A stretch of 64,000 bases of DNA from Erinaceus europaeus. Taxonomy: Eukaryota > Chordata > Mammalia > Eulipotyphla > Erinaceidae. The translations under genes were made by a program, and so were the position numbers. The notes below the pieces were generated by a model that saw only the letters and a program-made list of their open reading frames with translations, had not been told where the DNA came from and searched no databases. This document shows, piece after piece, positions 53,320-64,000 of this stretch (positions within the stretch are counted from its first letter, which is position 1; each line of letters opens with the position of its first letter). The DNA lies in the NCBI RefSeq assembly GCF_950295315.1, contig NC_080170.1, positions 97,649,971 to 97,713,970 on the forward strand, written 5' to 3'.

Positions 53320-54349
53320 TTTTTTATTGATGTGTTTTTTATTTTTATGTTCTGTTGTTTTTCAGTTGTTGTGTTTTGAGTACAAGCCATGCTATACTAA
53401 ATACCTTTATAGCAAATGCAATCACCAACCTCGGAAATTACAATAGTAACTGAAGCTAGGATTGAAGCAGTTTAACCAATACCTGTTAGCCAAAAAATGC
53501 CTCCAGTCCAACAAAAAATAGCAACCAAATCCAAATGAAAAAGGAAGAGTAAGGAAAAAAGGATAGACAAGAATAGACAATTAAGCAAATCTACTGTCCA
53601 TTGTAAATTCTAGGGGTAGCAAGAGGAGAAAGGGAAGTAGAGAAGAGAAACACACAAAGAGAGTCCACTCTGAGTCAGATTTCTTCCCCCAAATAATACA
53701 AAAATGAGTATCAGTGAATTTAGAAAGCCTAAGAAGGAGGAAGGAAGAAAGGAAGACAAGAATGAGAAAAAAAAGAAAAGAAAAGAAAGATCAATGATTT
53801 TTATTGGCTAGGAGGTGGGAGAAGGGGGAGAGTGGATAGAGGAGGTAGGTAGAGTGAAACAAGTTCCTCTCCCAATGGGTAGGACACCTAGTAACCTAGC
53901 AATGGAAAATACACTGAGTTAGTTTTGATCAACCTGAGGTAGGGGGGAAAGGGACACATACATATATAATAGAAATGATAAAATAGAACAGAGTAAAAAA
54001 CCCTAACAGTCTGAAGCTTGGTAGGCTCTGGATTGGCTCTCAGAAAGGAAAAGGTTTGGAATGACACCCCTGGTAAACCATGAATCTTGGTAAAGAAAAA
54101 GCTCTCCAGCCTCTGGGTCTGGTTATAGGGGGAGGGGAGAGGGGTGAGCTTTGGAAATAATCAAAACATTTACTTTCTTTTTCCTCTGTTTTCTAACCCA
54201 AATTGTGCTATAGTCACCTCCTTGGTGTCACCCTTAGGCCCCCTTATTCACCATCCTGCTGAAGGCCAGTTATCCCTACCCTTTTGAGCTGTTGTTGTCA
54301 GAGCTTATCCCAGCAGCTGCTTCCAAGTCGTAATCTTGGCTCCACCCCC
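53320..54349 (-). promoter_or_regulatory. L1 5' UTR (second L1), human-like start
   Basis: On the minus strand the element begins GGGGGTGGAGCCAAGATTA, closely like the start of primate L1 5' UTRs with the YY1-site region (CAAGAT). About 1 kb of purine-rich leader follows. So this L1 is complete at its 5' end. Confidence 0.6.
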
Positions 54350-54764
54350 AGTTAAATGTCTTAAGGACATATGCAGTGACATATCTTTTTCCAGCTTTAG
54401 GACTCTTCTGAAACCAATATGTGCATTTTTTTAGTCTTCAATTGCTAGTTTCAGCAAATACTGTGTGACACATACTGTCACATAAATATAAGTGCTCTGT
54501 GTTTAAGTGCTTTGGGGTAGTTTTATTTATTCATTTTCTGGCATCAAAAAGTTTCTGCTAGCAAGTAGTACCTGTGTACGTTTTAATGCTGTCAGTAGTT
54601 CCTTTGGTAGTAGTGAATCTGAGGTAAAACTCTTTTCTCCATTTGCATAGCCCTTTGACACTTTTTATGCAATATAATCAAGCCTCTCTCATTCCATGGT
54701 GAATTAGAATATTGTTTTTTATTAATTAATATTCCAAATTCTTATGTCCAAGGAATACTTTCTT

Positions 54765-55013
54765 TTTTTTTAAATAATTTATTTCTTTATTGGGGAATTA
54801 GTGCTTTACATTCAACAGTAAATACAATAGTTTGTACATGCATAACATTCCCCAGATTCCCATTTAATAATACAACCCCCACTATTTCATTCATCATTTT
54901 TCATGGACCTGTATTCTCCCCACCCACCCACCCACCCCAGAGTCTTTTACTTTGGTGTAATACTCCAATTCCATTTCAGGTTCAACTTGTGTTTTCTTTT
55001 CTAATCTTGTTTT
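54765..55013 (-). mobile_element. 3' UTR of the full-length L1
   Basis: Ends (minus strand) CCCCAATAAAGAAATAAATT plus A's. The left target site GAATACTTTCTT (54,753-54,764) matches 60,464-60,475 exactly. Contains a GGGTG repeat (54,920-54,938 reversed). Confidence 0.85.
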
Positions 55014-58000
55014 TCAACTTCGGCCTGAGAGTGAGATCATCCCATATTCATCCTTCTGTTTCTGACTTATTTCACTCAACATGATTTTTTCAAGGTCCAT
55101 CCAAGATCGGCTGAAAACGGTGAAGTCACCATTTTTTACAGCTGAGTAGTATTCCATTGTGTATATATACCACAACTTGCTCAGCCACTCATCTGTTGTT
55201 GGACACCTGGGTTGCTTCCAGGTTTTGGCTATTACAAATTGTGCTGCCAAGAACATATGTGTATACAGATATTTTTGGATGGATGTGTTGGGTTCCTTAG
55301 GATATATCCCCAGGAGGGGAATTGCAGGGTCATAGGGTAGGTCCATTTCTAGCCTTCTGAGAGTTCTCCAGACTGTTCTCCACAGAGGTTGGACCAATTG
55401 ACATTCCCACCAGCAGTGCAGGAGGGTTCCTTTGACCCCACACCCTCTCCAGCATTTGCTGCTGTTACCTTTTCTGATGCATGACATTCTCACAGGAGTG
55501 AAGTGATAACTCATTGTTGTCTTGATTTGCATTTCTCTGACAATCAGAGACTTGGAGCATTTTTTCATGTGTTTATCGGCCTTTTGGAGCTCTTCTGTGG
55601 TGAATATTCTGTCCAAGTCCTCCCCCCATTTTTGGATGGGGTTATTTGTTGTCTTGTTGTTGAGTCTGGCAAGCTCTTTATATATATGGTTATTAAACTC
55701 TTATCTGATGTATGGCATGTAAAGATCTTCTCCCATTCTGTGAGGGGTCTCTTGGTTTGGGTAGTGGTTTCTTTTGCTGTGAAGAAGCTTTTTAATTTGA
55801 TGTAGTCCCATAGGTTTATACTTGCCTTAGTCTTCCTTGTAATTGGATTCGTTTCATTGAAAATGTCTTTAAAATTTATGCCGAAAAAAGTTCTGCCAAT
55901 ATTTTCCTCTAAGTATCTGATAGTTTCTGGTCTAACATCCAAGTCCTTGATCCACTTGGAATTTACTTTTGTATTTGGCGAAATACAGTGATTCAGTTTC
56001 ATTCTTCTGCATGTTTCAACCCATTGTTTCCAACACCATTTGTTGAAGAGACTCTGCTTTCCCCATGTAATAGTCTGGGCCCCATTGTCAAAGATTAGAT
56101 GTCCATACGTGTGGGGCCTCATTTCTGGGCTCTCAATTCTATTCCACTGGTCAGTGTGTCTGTTCATGTTCCAGTACCAAGCAGTTTTGATGACAATGGC
56201 CCTATAATACAGTTTGAGATCTGGGAGTGTGATGCCTCCTGTTCTGTTCTTTTTTCTCAAGATTGTTTTGGCAATTCTAGGTCTTTTCTGGTTCCAGATA
56301 AACATTTGTAGAATTTTTTCTATTCTCCTAAAAAATGTGCTTGGGATCTTGATGGGGATAGCATTAAATTTGTAGATGGCTCTGGGTAATATATTCATTT
56401 TGATGATGTTAATTCTTCCAACCCATGAACATGGAATATCTTTCCACTTCTTTGTGTCTTTTTCAATTTCTTTGAGTAGTGACTCATAATTTTCAGTATA
56501 CAAGTCTTTCACTTCTTTGGTTAGATTTACTCCTAGATATTTTATTGTTTTTGTTGCTATAGATAAAGGAACTGATTTCTGGATTTCAATTTCTTCTAAC
56601 TTAGTGTTTGCATAGAGGAATGCCACTGACTTTTGAGTGTTAATTTTATATCCTGACACCTTACTGTATTGCCTGATGATTTCCAAAAGCTTCTTGCTGG
56701 ATTCCTTTGGTTTTTCCATGTATACTATCATGTCATCTGCAAATAAGGAGAGTTTGACTTCTTCTCTTCTAATCTGGATGCCTTTAATTCCTTGCTCCTG
56801 CCTGATTGCTATGGCAAGAACTTCCAACACTATGTTGAATAGTAATGGTGATAGTGGGCAGCCCTGTCTAGTACCTGGTCTGAGGGGAAATGCTTCCAGT
56901 TTTTCACCATTGAGTATGATGTTGGCTGTAGATTTGCTATATATAGACTCCACTATCTTTAGGAATTTTCCATCTATTCCCATTTTTTGTAGTGTTTTGA
57001 TCATAAAGGGATGTTGTATTTTGTCAAAGGCTTTCTCTGCATCTATTGATATGACCATGTGGTTTTTGGTCTTGCTTTTGTTGATGTGGTGGATCACATT
57101 TATTGACTTACATATATTAAACCAACCTTGCATGCCTGGGATAAACCCCACTTGGTCATGATGAATAATCTTTTTTATATACTGCTGTATCCGGTTGGCT
57201 AGAATTTTGTTCAATATTTTCGCATCTATGTTCATCAGAGATATAGGTCTGTAGTTTTCTTTTTTGGTTGTGTCCCTGTCTAGTTTTGGTATCAGGGTGA
57301 TGTTGGCTTCATAGAAGCTGGCAGGGAGTATTCCAGTGTCTTCAATCTTCTGGAAGACTTTTAGAAGTAGAGGTATTAGTTCTTCTTTGAAAGTTTTGTA
57401 GAATTCATTTGTAAAACCATCTGGTCCAGGACTTTTATTTTTGGGAAGATTTTTGATAACTGTTTCAATTTCATTAGCTGTGATGGGCCTGTTCATGTTA
57501 TCCACTTCCTCTTTACTTAGTTTTGGAAGTTGGTAGGTATCTAGGAAATCATTCATTTCTTCCAGGTTCTCTAGCTTGGTGGCATATAATTGTTCATAGA
57601 AGCCTCGCATGATATGTTGAATTTCTGCAATGTCTGTTGTGATATCTCCTCTTTCATTTACTATCCGATTTATTTGGGTCTTCTCCCTTTTTTGTTTTGT
57701 GAGTCTGGCTAAAGGTTTGTCGATTTTGTTTACTCTTTCGAAGAACCAACATTTACTTTCATTGATCTTTTGTATGGTTTTCCTATTCTCAATGTTATTT
57801 ATTTCTGCCCTAACTTTAGTGATTTCTATCCTTCTGGTTGCTTTAGGATTCCTTTGTTGTTCTTCTTCTAGGTCTTTAAGATGTGCAATCAGGCTGTTTA
57901 TTTGTGCCTTTTCTTGTTTCCTAATGTGTGCTTGTATAGCTATGAACTTCCCTCTTAGGACTGCTTTAGCTGTGTCCCAAATATTTTGATAGCTTGTGTC

Positions 58001-58837
58001 TTCATTTTCATTGAACTCTCAAAACATTTTGATTTCTTACTTGATTTCCTCTTTGACCCAGAAGTTGTTAAGAAGTGTACTGTTGAGCTTCCACATTTTG
58101 GCACTGTTACTAATCTTTTGTTGATTGTTAAGTGTTAGTTTAATTCCACTGTGGTCTGAGAAGATGCTTGGGATGATTTCAGTGCTCTTGAATTGGCTGA
58201 TGCTGTCTTTATGGCCTAACATATGGTCTATCCTTGAGAATGATCCATGTGGATTTGAGTAAAATGTGTATTCCAGTTTCTTGGGATGAATGACTCTGAA
58301 AATGTCCAATAGTTCTAGTTTATCTATCTCTTCATTTAGCTCCCTTATGTCTTTACTGATTTTCTGCCTGGATGATCTGTCAAGTTGAGATAGTGGGGTG
58401 TTGAAGTCCCCTACTATGATTGTGTTACTATTAATATATTGCTGTAGCTCTTTCAGTAGACGTTTGATGTATTTAGATGGCTTCTCATTGGCTGCATAGA
58501 TATTAATAATTGTTAAGTCCTCTTGATTGACTGATCCTCTGAGCATTAAGTAGTGTCCATTCCTATCTTTTTTAATCTTATCTATTTTAAAGTCTATCAA
58601 GTCAGATATGAGAATAGCTGTCCCTGCCCTTTTCTGTGGGCCATTGGCTTGTATGATAGTTTTCCATCCTTTCACTTTAAGTCTGTGTTTGTCTTGTTGA
58701 CGTAGGTGAGTTTCCTGTAGACAACATATTGTTGGGTTGTGTTTTCTGATCCATCTGCCTACTCTGTGTCTTTTAATAGGTGAATTCAGGCCATTGACAT
58801 TTATTGATATCAAAGATTGAAGATATTTTAACGCCAT
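55014..58837 (-). pseudogene. L1 ORF2, full length with two stops and one frameshift
   Basis: The 3,824-bp span equals about 1,274 codons, the usual L1 ORF2 size. Residues 1-240: apurinic-type endonuclease with [27 protein letters not shown] and SDHSGIKL, all catalytic residues in place. Two stops follow at the linker, TAA (58,037-58,039) and TGA about 16 bp on. The frame then stays open to about 55,620, covering the reverse transcriptase: [22 protein letters not shown] and the catalytic FADD. A frameshift at a run of C's (55,622-55,627, plus strand) breaks it. The final 200 codons hold the knuckle C-x3-C-x7-H-x4-C. The protein nicks target DNA and copies RNA there. With four lesions in both ORFs it is inactive but young-looking. 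Confidence 0.92.
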
Positions 58838-58893
58838 TCTTGTAAAGTTTTAGAGTGTTTTGATATATGTCCTATTTGTGGTGGTCTGGTTGT

Positions 58894-59864
58894 TTATAGG
58901 AGACCTTTCAGAACTTCTTTCAGGGCAGGCTTGGTGATGGTTGCTTCCTTCAACTGTTGCTTTTCTGAGAAGGTTTTGATGCTTCCATCTAGTCTGAATG
59001 ACAGTCTAGCAGGATATAGTATTCTTGGCTGAAAGCCTTTCTCATTGAGCACTCGATAGATATCTTGCCATTCTCTTCTGGCCTGTAGTCTTTGTATGGA
59101 GAAGTCTGCTGCTAATCTTATGGGTTTTCTTTTGTAGGTTACTCTTTGTTTTTCTCTTGCAGCCTTGAGGATCCTTTCTTTATCCTTATTCCTTTCCAAT
59201 CTAAGTATGACATGTCTTGGTGTCTTTAGGTCTGGGTTAATTCTGTTTGGGACCCTCTGGGCTTCTTGAATCTTTATGTCTTTGGTGTTGTCTAGACTAG
59301 AGAAATTTTCAGCTATTATGGCCTGGAGAATGCTTTCTTCCTCCCCTTCTCTTTCTTCCTCTGGTAAGCCAATAATGCGTATATTGTTTCTTTTGAAGTC
59401 ATCCCATAGGACTCTGTTGTTGTTTTCAGAATCTCTTAATCTCTTTTTGAGATCTCTTACTTCTTTTTTAGTTGTCTCTAATTCATTCTCAATCTTGCTA
59501 ATTCTGTTTTCAGCCTCATAGATTCTATTCTCTCTGCCCTCTACTGCTTTCTGGAGTTCATCTATTTTGTTGCCCTGCTCTGATACTGTTTTAGCTTGTT
59601 CAGCTAGTTGCCTTCTTAGCTCAGTGATTTCAGCTTTCAGCTCTCTAATAACCATGAGATAATTAGAATTTTCTTCCATTTTCTCATTTGTTGTTCCTGC
59701 ATTTCTGATTACAATTTTTTCAAATTCTTTACTCACTCCCATTATTATTTCCTTAGCTAATGTTTGGATGTTGAACTCGTTTTGTGCTTCACCCTCTGGA
59801 GGACTTTAGCTTGACTCTTGTCCTGGTTTGAGTCTCCAATATTTTTTCTTGTTGTTTTAACCAT
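58894..59864 (-). pseudogene. L1 ORF1, one frameshift near the N-terminus
   Basis: ORF1 protein is the RNA-binding trimeric chaperone of L1. The likely start is ATG 59,864-59,862 (MVKTTRKN...), and a frameshift about 65-70 bp on leads into the long open frame that reaches 58,894. That frame has a heptad coiled coil (residues about 28-110 from the internal Met at 59,742), an RRM-like segment (NNIRIIGLPEEER) and a C-terminal domain (RHVILRLERNKDKERIL to ILYPARLSFR). Only 56 bp separate it from ORF2. Confidence 0.9.
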
Positions 59865-60463
59865 TTTATATATGTTAACAGTTTTTTCAATCCCTGAGTT
59901 GGAGCTCAGTGGTGTAAAAGCCTTTTTTTTCTTCCCTGTAGGCTATGGGAGCCTGAGGGCTTTTAAACTATCAATAAGCTTCTTAGCTTAATCACTGACT
60001 CCTGACCAAGAGATAAAGCAGGGTGTGGCAGAGATAATCTAGTGGTTATGCAAAGAGACTTTCACAGCCCCTCAGCTATGCCACCGAGGTATAGGTCTTC
60101 TCCTGAGTTTCCCAGTTAGATCTCTGTCCCCTGGTGTCCCTCCCTGTTGCTGCTCCAGATTCTGAGGGTAGTAGCAATGGAGACTCAGAGTTGCACTTAG
60201 TGAGTCTCTGGGTAGTCCTTTCCTCCCTTCAGCTGTCCCCTTGTTGTGGAGCAGACTGGAGGTGGGGTCTCCACTGATAAACTGTTGAACTGTTAGCAGC
60301 CACTTAATCTCTCCTTAGGCCCCTCTCTCCTCTCTGTCACCAGCCACGCGTGTTTGTACTCACGGGTGATTTACTGGGTTCCTGTGGTCATTCTAGTCCT
60401 GTCTTGTTTCGGTCCGGGTGGTCTCCTTTGGTATTCCTAGTTGATCCAGGAGAGGAGAGGAGA
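59865..60463 (-). promoter_or_regulatory. 5' UTR of the full-length L1
   Basis: About 600 bp, GC-richer than its surroundings, bounded by the right target site at 60,464-60,475. Its start (CTCTCCTCTCCTCTCCTGGA on the minus strand) is unlike the human-type start of the neighbouring L1. At 60,029-60,064 the plus strand resembles the tRNA-like head of SINE-C (GTGGTTATGCAAAGAGACTT). Confidence 0.7.
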
Positions 60464-60507
60464 GAATACTTTCTTGATTTTGTTATTAATTAACTTTTTT
60501 CTTTTAT

Positions 60508-60660
60508 GTTTTTAAAATTATTTTTTATTCATAAAATGGAAACATTTACAAGACCATAGGATAAGAGGGGTATATTTCCACACATTGCGCACCCCCAGAG
60601 CTCTATATCCAATCCCCTCCCTTGATAGCTTCCCTATTCTTTAACCTTCTGGGAGTATGG
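60508..60660 (-). mobile_element. Family L retroposon, 5'-truncated
   Basis: TTCATAAAATGGAAACATTT, GGATAAGAGGGGTATATTTC, CCTTCTGGGAGTATGG. A SINE abuts it on the right. Confidence 0.7.
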
Positions 60661-60664
60661 AAAC

Positions 60665-61023
60665 TTTTTTTTTTTCCTTTTTTTGCCACCTGGGTTATCA
60701 CTGGGGCTTGGTACTTATGTGCTTCAACTGCTCCCATTATTATTATTACCATTTTTACTTCCTCTCCTCTCCTCTGCTCTCCTCTGCTCTCTTCTCTTCT
60801 CCTCTCCTCTCCTCTCCTCTCTTCTTCTCCTCTCCTCATCTGGATAGAGAAAGAGACAGAAAGGGGGACCGAGAGGAGAGAGAGAAAGGAGAAACACAGT
60901 ACTATTGTACTAATCCACCACTAGTGAAGTTTTGCTTCCTGTAGGTAAGGGACTGTTGCTTGAACTTGAATCCTTGCAAATGATTATGTTTGTGTTCTAC
61001 TGGGTATACTACCACCTGGTCCT
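60665..61023 (-). mobile_element. SINE-B with (CTCCT)n and tail module
   Basis: T-run, tail module reversed (GCCACCTGGGTTATCACTGG), pyrimidine microsatellite at 60,760-60,837, then CTACTGGGTATACTACCACC head. Confidence 0.7.
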
Positions 61024-62309
61024 TGTCTTATTAGTCCTTTTACCTTGGCATTACCCCATCTTCTGTGCCCCTTTTGAGTCATTCTTTACTAATTTGTGGA
61101 AAAGTTGGTTTAAAAAAAACAAACACAAATCTTAGCATAAAGATCTGAATTTACAGTGATTCATACAGTAAAGTTTACCAAAAGTCATAAATTCCTTTTG
61201 AATGTGCAAAATTTACTAATTATTTACATTAACAATAAATTCATGGATTCTAAAATGATTTTGACTTATAAATGTTAGATACACCTTAAAAGCAAATCTC
61301 TATTTCTGAATTTTAATGTTTGAATTACTTATATACTGGTTAATCAAGAAGTGACTTAAATTAAACATACCTGAATTCATTCCTTGGTTTTATGCCTTAT
61401 TAATAACAACAATTTTCTCTTTTCAGCCAAAAGTTTATCAATATATCTTTTTTTTTATTTTACAAATTTCATTTCCTTGGAAAAATCCCTTTTTCTCATA
61501 TCTATGTTGATTCCTTCAATATTCTGATTTTTCTCCACATATATTTGAATGTTGATTATTTTGTGAATTTTTTTGTTATTTTTTTTTTTTTACTGTTGAA
61601 ATATTCCACAGCATTCATTTTAGTGTGATTCTGTTTTGAACCAAACCCAAATCTTAGAATTTAAATTTCAGAAATCAGGCTATTCAGGAATTAGGAATGA
61701 TTATATGATACTAAGAGAAAATCACATTCAATTCCCATATGAACATTTACTCCATCTTAAGAAAAATTACTTATATAGCTCTCAGTTAAGTGCTTCACTA
61801 TTCTCATATATTATTTATAATGTTCCCAGTTGTTAAGAGGTATGGTATGCTTAGTTTTCACCTTGGGGAAAAGGTCCCATAGAACAATGGAAGGAATGGC
61901 TTTTTAATAAGTGAACTCAGTAATCAAACTGGATGAAGTGTAACCTTTTCCTTATATCTTTTTCCTTAGATCTTAGATGACTCTTGAATTTCCTACCTTT
62001 TCTCTTCTTGCAAGTATTAACCTATTATTGTAAAGGTAATCTAAAATTTAACTTCGTTAAAAGAGATAGTTATTCCTCATGAAAGAAGAAAGAAAATCAA
62101 CTTCTCTTGCTTAAGTTTGTGAACGTTGTTTTTATCATCTTTATTGGAAGTTTAGGAGTTTTAAATTCAGGTTATTCAAAATACAGTTACAGACATAAAG
62201 AGATATCCAACTTTGGAATGAATTTGAAAGTCAAATAAAATGTAAGAGAAATTATAGGGTGAAACTCTAATAGACTGTGTCTAACACAATCCAATTGGGG
62301 ACTCAGTGA
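61024..62309. other. Unassigned AT-rich sequence
   Basis: T-run at 61,573-61,592. No repeat or gene recognised. Confidence 0.5.
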
Positions 62310-62490
62310 GAGAGGTAAGAACTTGGAGAATTGGGGAGGAGTTTGAAAATCTAGTGCTTCATGGTGGAGGAGAGTGAAGGTTGGAGAATGAGGTATGCTA
62401 TTGCTTTTTTTGAGCACATGTGGAACTGTATCCCTGTGACAAAAGACAATCCAGTGAATCAACAGCTCCTTAATAAAGTGATAAAAAATA
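62310..62490 (+). mobile_element. Possible old family L 3' end
   Basis: GGTGGAGGAGAGTGAAGG, GTGGAACTGTATCCCTGTG and CCTTAATAAAGTGATAAAAA follow the order of the family's 3' end but are diverged. Confidence 0.35.
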
Positions 62491-62835
62491 CTTGCTTAAT
62501 AATGATTTCTAGCCAATCAGTGATGCCTAGTATATAGCATGAGAAACACTATGCTATATACAACTGTATATTATAAAAATTGGTGTCAAATCACAGTGTG
62601 GCGCACTTCATTTAGAATGCAAACTCTTAGGTTGGAATAGTGAATAGAACCATCTTTATAATTTTATGATTTAGGTAGATCATATTTACTTCATCATATC
62701 TTTATATGTACAGTTTTAGTATAATAATCCAATTTGTATAAGCAGAGGACAGAACATATGATAAAATTGCTTGCTAGTGAGGTACTTTGCAAATTTTAGT
62801 CATTATGACTTTTTGCCAAGATAATTTTTTGTTCA
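62491..62835. other. Unassigned sequence
   Basis: Nothing recognised. Confidence 0.45.
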
Positions 62836-63042
62836 GGGCTGGGTAGTGGTGTATCTGATTGAGTGTACATGTTATAATGAGCAAGGACATGGGTTCGAGC
62901 CCTTGGTCCCCACCTACAGGGGAAAGCTTTGGAAGTGGTGAAGCAGTGTTACAGGTGTCTTTTTCTATTTTTAATACCCCCTTTCTTCATTATTTCTGGC
63001 TGCTGTTTCTATCCAATAAATAAAGTTAATAAGAAAATTAAA
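62836..63042 (+). mobile_element. SINE-B
   Basis: GGGCTGGGTAGTGGTGTATC head, GGGTTCGAGCCCTTGGTCCC, TCTATCCAATAAATAAAG end. Confidence 0.85.
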
Positions 63043-63244
63043 AGTTGTAGTAGACCTTAATGACAGTTCTCAGCAGGCATTGTCCACACTCAGTAAAATC
63101 TTAGAAATGGTGAAACTAGTATTAGTGAAGAAGCTTTAAAGAACAAAGTATTTGTATTTTCTTAATTTATGAAAAATTTGGTCCATTTGTTTTCTGGTCA
63201 TGTCTTCCTTGAAACCATAGGTTTGTGTTAATTTTCAAGACTAT

Positions 63245-63935
63245 GCCAATTTCTAGTATTCTAGGAGTTCTCCAGACTGCTCTCCATAGTGGTTGAATCA
63301 ATTTACATTGCTACTCACAGTGTAGAAGAGTCCCTTTACCCCACAACCTCTTCAAGGTTTGTTGTTACTGTCCTTTCTTAAGTATGACATTTTTACAGGA
63401 GTGAAATGGTAACTCACTGTTGTGTTTATCTGCTAATCTGTGACTTTGAGCATTTTCTCATGTCTATTATCTCTTTGTATCTCTTCTTTGGTGAATATTC
63501 TGTTCATATTGTCTCTCTACTTTTGAATGGGGTTATATATTTATTTTTTTCGCATGTGCACTCAACCAGGTACACTATCTCCTGGCCCCTGAAGTCATTA
63601 TTTTTTGTTGTTGTTCTTTTGCTGAGCTCTTTATGTATTTTACTATTTTTTTTGTCTGACATATTTCATAAAAAATCTTCCTCCATTATGTAAAGATTCT
63701 CTCTATTTGGGTGGTGTTTTCATTCATTGTGCAGAAGCTTGTCAATTTCTTGTAGTTCCATTGGCTTATTTTTGTTTTCCTTGTAAATATGTTTGAATCA
63801 TTCAAGATGCCTTTAAAACTTAGATTAAAAAGAATGCTGTAAATATTTTCCTATAAAATATTTATGGTTTCTGGTTTAACATCCAAATCCTTGATCTATA
63901 TGGAGTTTACTTTTATAAGTGGTGAGATAAATGGA
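63245..63935 (-). pseudogene. Old L1 ORF2 C-terminal fragment
   Basis: Aligns with 55,350-55,980 of the full-length L1 (plus-strand AGTTCTCCAGACTGCTCTCC, TACAGGAGTGAAATGGTAAC, TTGGTGAATATTCTGTTC, TTTAACATCCAAATCCTTGA). Many indels. A SINE-B head fragment (63,549-63,590, GTGCACTCAACCAGGTACAC) lies within it. Confidence 0.8.
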
Positions 63936-64000
63936 AATAACCTAACATCTGACAATCCCTCTCCTGGAGACATATCTTCAGGAAGCAAATAAACCCACCT

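Noticed and set aside
56637..57161. 174-codon plus-strand frame, and a similar one at 57,630-57,989
   Set aside because: Shadows opposite the L1 ORF2 reading frame.

Overview
The window looks like a gene-poor, AT-rich piece of a placental mammal genome. No host gene or exon could be supported. Nearly everything recognisable is retroelement sequence. The commonest repeat is a tRNA-derived SINE with the head GTCGGGCGGTAGCGCAGCGG and a CAACAA-rich 3' part, which I associate with hedgehogs (Erinaceus); that species call is an inference from memory of the repeat and was not searched.

Layout. Positions 1-4800 hold a broken betaretrovirus-like (ERV2, IAP-like) provirus: an LTR, a tRNA-Lys1,2-type primer site, gag with one nonsense codon, a protease with one nonsense codon, a reverse transcriptase truncated before its catalytic YxDD, a scrap of integrase C-terminus, and the end of a gamma-type env transmembrane subunit split by a SINE. 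Positions 5,700-50,150 are a mosaic of SINEs (at least four tRNA-headed lineages), 5'-truncated L1 3' ends, and about fourteen copies of a non-coding retroposon called here family L (up to about 1.3 kb, A-rich tail, target-site duplications, one copy with a 5' inversion). This stretch also has an ERVL-type 3' end with dUTPase-like remnant, polypurine tract and LTR (35,015-36,228), two LTRs of a second ERV2 lineage, one followed by a tRNA-Lys3-like primer site (23,706), microsatellites, and a palindromic minisatellite (34,521-34,682). Positions 50,467-54,349 are an L1 complete at its 5' end but lacking its 3' end. Positions 54,765-60,463 are a full-length L1 (minus strand) with a perfect 12-bp target-site duplication; its ORF1 carries one frameshift, its ORF2 two stops and one frameshift. 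An old L1 ORF2 fragment closes the window.

How they work together. The L1s encode the endonuclease and reverse transcriptase that, from general knowledge, mobilise SINEs in trans; the many A-tailed, target-site-flanked SINE and family L copies here fit that machinery. Nested insertions give relative ages: SINE into env, SINE into SINE, SINE into L1 3' end.

The most unusual object is a 161-bp insert (31,497-31,657) inside a SINE. It encodes 48 uninterrupted codons of a LINE reverse-transcriptase C-terminus with a C-x-C-x7-H-x4-C knuckle, ends in a stop, and has an (AAG)n tail. It is unlike the L1 in this window and resembles LINE clades common in invertebrates.
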